DNA from: Microbacterium neungamense
Lineage (GTDB): Bacteria; Actinomycetota; Actinomycetes; Actinomycetales; Microbacteriaceae
Direction of reading: 5' to 3'
Length of the DNA: 64,000 nucleotides
Assembly: GCF_024971095.1 (NCBI RefSeq)
Contig: NZ_CP069717.1
Span: 248,001 to 312,000, forward strand
Both the position numbers and the translations under genes were made by a program. The notes below the pieces were generated by a model that saw only the letters and a list, made by a program, of their open reading frames with translations, was not told where the DNA came from and made no database searches. Below are positions 61,137-64,000 of this stretch, piece after piece (the first letter of the stretch is position 1; each line of letters begins with the position of its first letter).

Positions 61137-64000
61137 ATGTCAATGCTTCCGCTGCTGAACACGCTCGGGGTGCTGAACGGTGTCGTGCTGCTGGACGGCA
61201 CCGCCGCCTTCCTCGCCGCCCTCGACCCGATCGGGCCGGCGCCCGCCGGTCCTCTCCCGGTGTCGGGGACCCTCACCACGAACACGGGCGTCCCGGTCGT
61301 GCTCGGTGCGGCACTGCCGTCGGGGACGACGGTCGGCTGGCGCCTGGAAGCTGCCCCGGACGGCGCCGTGCTGCGTCTCACGCTCCCCGCCGGGACGACG
61401 ACCGCGCCCGTGCCGGATGCCGCCGCGGGGGCCGTCTCCGAGACCGGCGCCGGCGCGAACAGGCGGCTCCGCGTCACGCCGACCGGCGCCCCGGTGTCCC
61501 TCGGCGTCTCCGGCACCGTCGCCGTGCACCTCGGCGCGACCGGCGCCCGCGTGACCCTGGAGCAGCTCACCGTCGCCCCCGGCGCCTCCGACGTCGTCCT
61601 CGCCGGCGGGTTCGCCCTCGGACTCCCCGCCGGCTTCACCGTCGCGGACGACGTGGCCGAGCTCGGCACCGTGCGCTTCGTCCTGCCCGCGACCGTGCCG
61701 CTCCTGGGCGGACTGCCGCTGTCGGCCGCCGTGACGATCCGGCGCGAGGCGGCGGCCTTCCGCGTCACGCTGCCGCCCGCCGGAGCCGACCCGCGGGTCT
61801 CCGGGGCGCTCGCCTTCCAGCTCCCCGACGGCGCTGCCCTCGCCGACCTCGTCCCGGTCGCGGCGGATGTCGCGCTCGCCCTGCCGTCCGGCACCGCGCC
61901 GCTCGGCGCGGACGGGCCGGTGATCGACGAGGCGGTCACCATCCGTGCCGTGATCACCCGTCCACCCGGCGCACCGGGCGACCTCGCCGTCGCCGTCAGC
62001 GCGGAATCCGGCCATCCGGACGGGCTCCTCGGCGGCGGCGGGACGTCCCGCGGCGAGCGCGCGCTCGCCATGACCGTCGCAGTCGGTCCGGCACTCACCG
62101 CGCGGGCCGGGGACGGCGGCCCCGTCGCGCTCGGCGCGCTGTTCGGGGCGGCCTGGGCGTTCGCCGACCTCTTCGCGACTATGGGCGACTACACCGTGCA
62201 CGGGGTGACGCTGCAGGCCTCGGGCGACGACGGCACGCTCCTGGCGCGGCTCGACGTGTCGGCCGCCGTCGGCATCGCCGACATCGACCTCGGGCTCGCC
62301 ACCATCACGATGGACGACGACCGCCCGCTGCGGGTGCGCTGGCGCGACATCGCCGCGACCGTCGACCTCTCCCGCCTCGCCGCCGGCGATGACCCCGCGG
62401 ATGCCCTCGACCTCGACTTCCGGTCGTCGCACGCCGAGGTCGTCGACCCCGGGGGTGGCAGGTGGAGACCACCGGCATCCCGAAGGACGTGCTGCAGATC
62501 GTCGGCACCCGGTCGGGCGCCGGTTCCACCTGGATCGAGGTGGACCTGCGGTTCACGATGGACCTCGGACCGGTGAAGATCTCCGGCGCCACCGTCCGCG
62601 GCACCTGGGACGGCGGGGCGACGCCCACCTTCGGCATCCGAGGATTCGATGCGCGGATCGACCTGCCGGGCGTGGTCTCCGGCGGCGGGCGGTTCCAACT
62701 CGGCTCCACCGCGGGCGGCCAGGGCATCGACATCGCCCTGTGGGGCACGCTCATCCCGCTGAGCGTCGGCGGGTTCCTCCGCTTCGAACTGAAGACCGTG
62801 GGCGGCGTGACGATGCACTCCTTCGGCCTGGGGCTCGACCTGCCGGTCGCGGTGCCGCTCGGCCCGACCGGGCTCGGGCTCTACTCGGTCGCCGCCTCCT
62901 TCGGCTCGAACGCCGCGCTGAAGCCGCTGGACCCGGCCGATCCGCTCGGCTCGCTGCGCAGACAGGAGCCCTGGGAGGGGCTGGAGGTCAGCCGCGGCGA
63001 CATCACGATCGGGGCCGGTGTGATCATCGGCACCGTCCCCGACGCCGGCCTCACCTTCAGCGCGCTCGGCGTGCTGGGGCTCACGGTCCCGGACTTCACG
63101 CTGCGGGTGGGGATCAACGCCTCCCTCTTCCGTACCCAGCGACTCCTGCTCGCCGACCTGGTCCGGGACGGCGCCGCGACCGAGAACACCCTGTCTCTCC
63201 TCGGCGGGCTGTCGGCGACCTCGGCGGCGATCGACCTGGGGATCGAGGGGCGGTACGAGATCCCGTCGGTGGTGACCGTGCGCATCCCCGTCAGCGGGCA
63301 CTTCCCGTTCGCGGACCACTCCTGGTGGCTGAACGCCGGCAGCGACGGCGACCTGAGCCCGGTGAAGCGACCACCGGGTCCTCTGCAGGCGACCGTCTTC
63401 CCCGGCATCCCGGCGCTCGAGAGCGGCGGCTGGGCCTTCCTGATGATCGCCGGCAACGGCATCCCGGACGTCGCCGGTCTCGGCATCTCACCGACCGGGT
63501 TCTCGGTCGCCCTGGGCGTCGGGTTCACGAAGACGTTCGGGGTCGTCGGCGTGCTCTGGGCGCGCGCGACGACCAGCCTGGTCGCCGCGATCGGCACGTC
63601 CCCGTTCGTCGTCTGGGCGCAGGGCCGTCTCGCCGGGGAGGTCGGCATCGGCCCCTTCCGCCTCGGCCTCGACGCGCTGCTGAAGATCCAGTTCGTCCCC
63701 GAGCAGAGCCGGCTCGACTTCCACCTGAAGGTCTGCGCGTCCGTCGACCTGTGGTTCACCACGCTTGAGGGATGCATCGAGCTCGGCGCGATCGACCCCG
63801 CCGCCGCGCCGGCGATCGTGCCGCGGGACGAGGACTGGCCGTGGCCCACCGTCGTCCTCGCCGACGGGCTCGGGCGCATGCTGCCCGTGAACGACGACGC
63901 CACCTTCACACCGCCGCAGCGCACGAGCGGCGACGGGGAATCAGGCATCGCGGCGCCGGAATCCTGGGCGAAGACGCCCCGTGTCTGGGCCGATGCGATC
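61137..64000 (+). pseudogene. large uncharacterised protein with a G-run frameshift (continues beyond the window)
   Basis: From ATG 61137 the frame reads an extended beta-rich, Ala/Gly/Thr/Val protein without signal peptide (LLNTLGVLNGVVLLDGTAAF...). At 62451-62455 a run of five G occurs. With six, V-V-D-P-G-G would continue W-Q-V-E-T-T-G-I-P-K. The downstream frame (from TGG 62456) is open to base 64000: VLQIVGTRSGAGSTWIEVDL, FGLGLDLPVAVPLGPTGLGL, SVALGVGFTKTFGVVGVLWA, ending in mid-gene. The whole exceeds 950 residues. Repeated beta and G-L-G patterns suggest a repetitive structural or surface protein. Such proteins occur in actinobacteria as uncharacterised DUF-type giants; I cannot name a family. 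Confidence 0.65.

Noticed and set aside
62189..63319. Antisense frame near the window end
   Set aside because: Asp/His/Arg-rich shadow of the large beta-rich protein.

Overview
The window is GC-rich (roughly 70% by eye) actinobacterial chromosome, most likely Microbacteriaceae and probably Microbacterium. Pointers are the gene order hpt-ftsH-folE-folP-folB-folK-DUF3180-PH-PH-DUF2520-lysS, many genes apparently started leaderless from a TANNNT box, heavy GTG-start use, the intergenic TTCGACAGGCTCAG repeat and the constant use of GCATCC and GGATGC hexamers.

1-15.9 kb is the right part of a type VII (ESX/Ess-like) secretion locus: the tail of a Ser/Thr kinase, an RDD-FHA membrane protein, a three-module EccC/EssC ATPase, a WXG100-type small protein, an orphan solute-binding lipoprotein, then polymorphic-toxin cassettes and an FHA-HTH protein. 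Each cassette has a conserved stand-alone carrier (a CpnT-N/WXG100-like protein of about 235 aa), a separate toxin CDS and putative immunity gene(s). Cassette 3 pairs an Ntox15/Tde1-like HxxD toxin with a GAD-like/Tdi1-like immunity protein. Cassette 1 has an unassigned toxin-like protein and two uncharacterised genes. A remnant of a third cassette lies between them. Having carrier and toxin as two polypeptides, both in duplicated modules, is the most unusual feature of the window.

15.9-26.8 kb holds housekeeping and membrane genes: a resolvase-like protein lacking the catalytic serine, malate dehydrogenase, a YpfJ-type metallopeptidase, proline iminopeptidase, a glutaredoxin, a GT2-GtrA fusion, LtrA, a thrE-type exporter with an in-frame stop, an MFS transporter, DUF4186 and a SHOCT protein. 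26.8-30.1 kb is a small accessory island: gene relics, degenerate interspersed repeats and an IS3-family element inserted into a GIY-YIG-like gene with a recoverable 4-bp target duplication. It ends at a tRNA operon (Glu-Asp-Phe, minus strand).

30.6-48.5 kb carries an M23 peptidase, ppa, a LysR-MHS transporter-SDR unit (possibly hydroxybutyrate use), tilS, a DUF937 protein, hpt (with a frameshifted tail), ftsH, the folate operon with PH-domain membrane proteins, and lysS. A scar of two truncated genes precedes lysS. 48.5-59.7 kb has DUF4192, cardiolipin synthase, a duplicated-domain lipoprotein, a diacylglycerol kinase, serS with a HAD phosphatase and two tRNA-Ser genes nearby, and an LCP protein. 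A second scar joins a mannitol-dehydrogenase fragment head to head with a xylulokinase fragment. 59.7-64 kb has tRNA-Ser(GCU), a haloacetate-dehalogenase-like hydrolase and a large uncharacterised protein broken by a G-run frameshift and running off the window.
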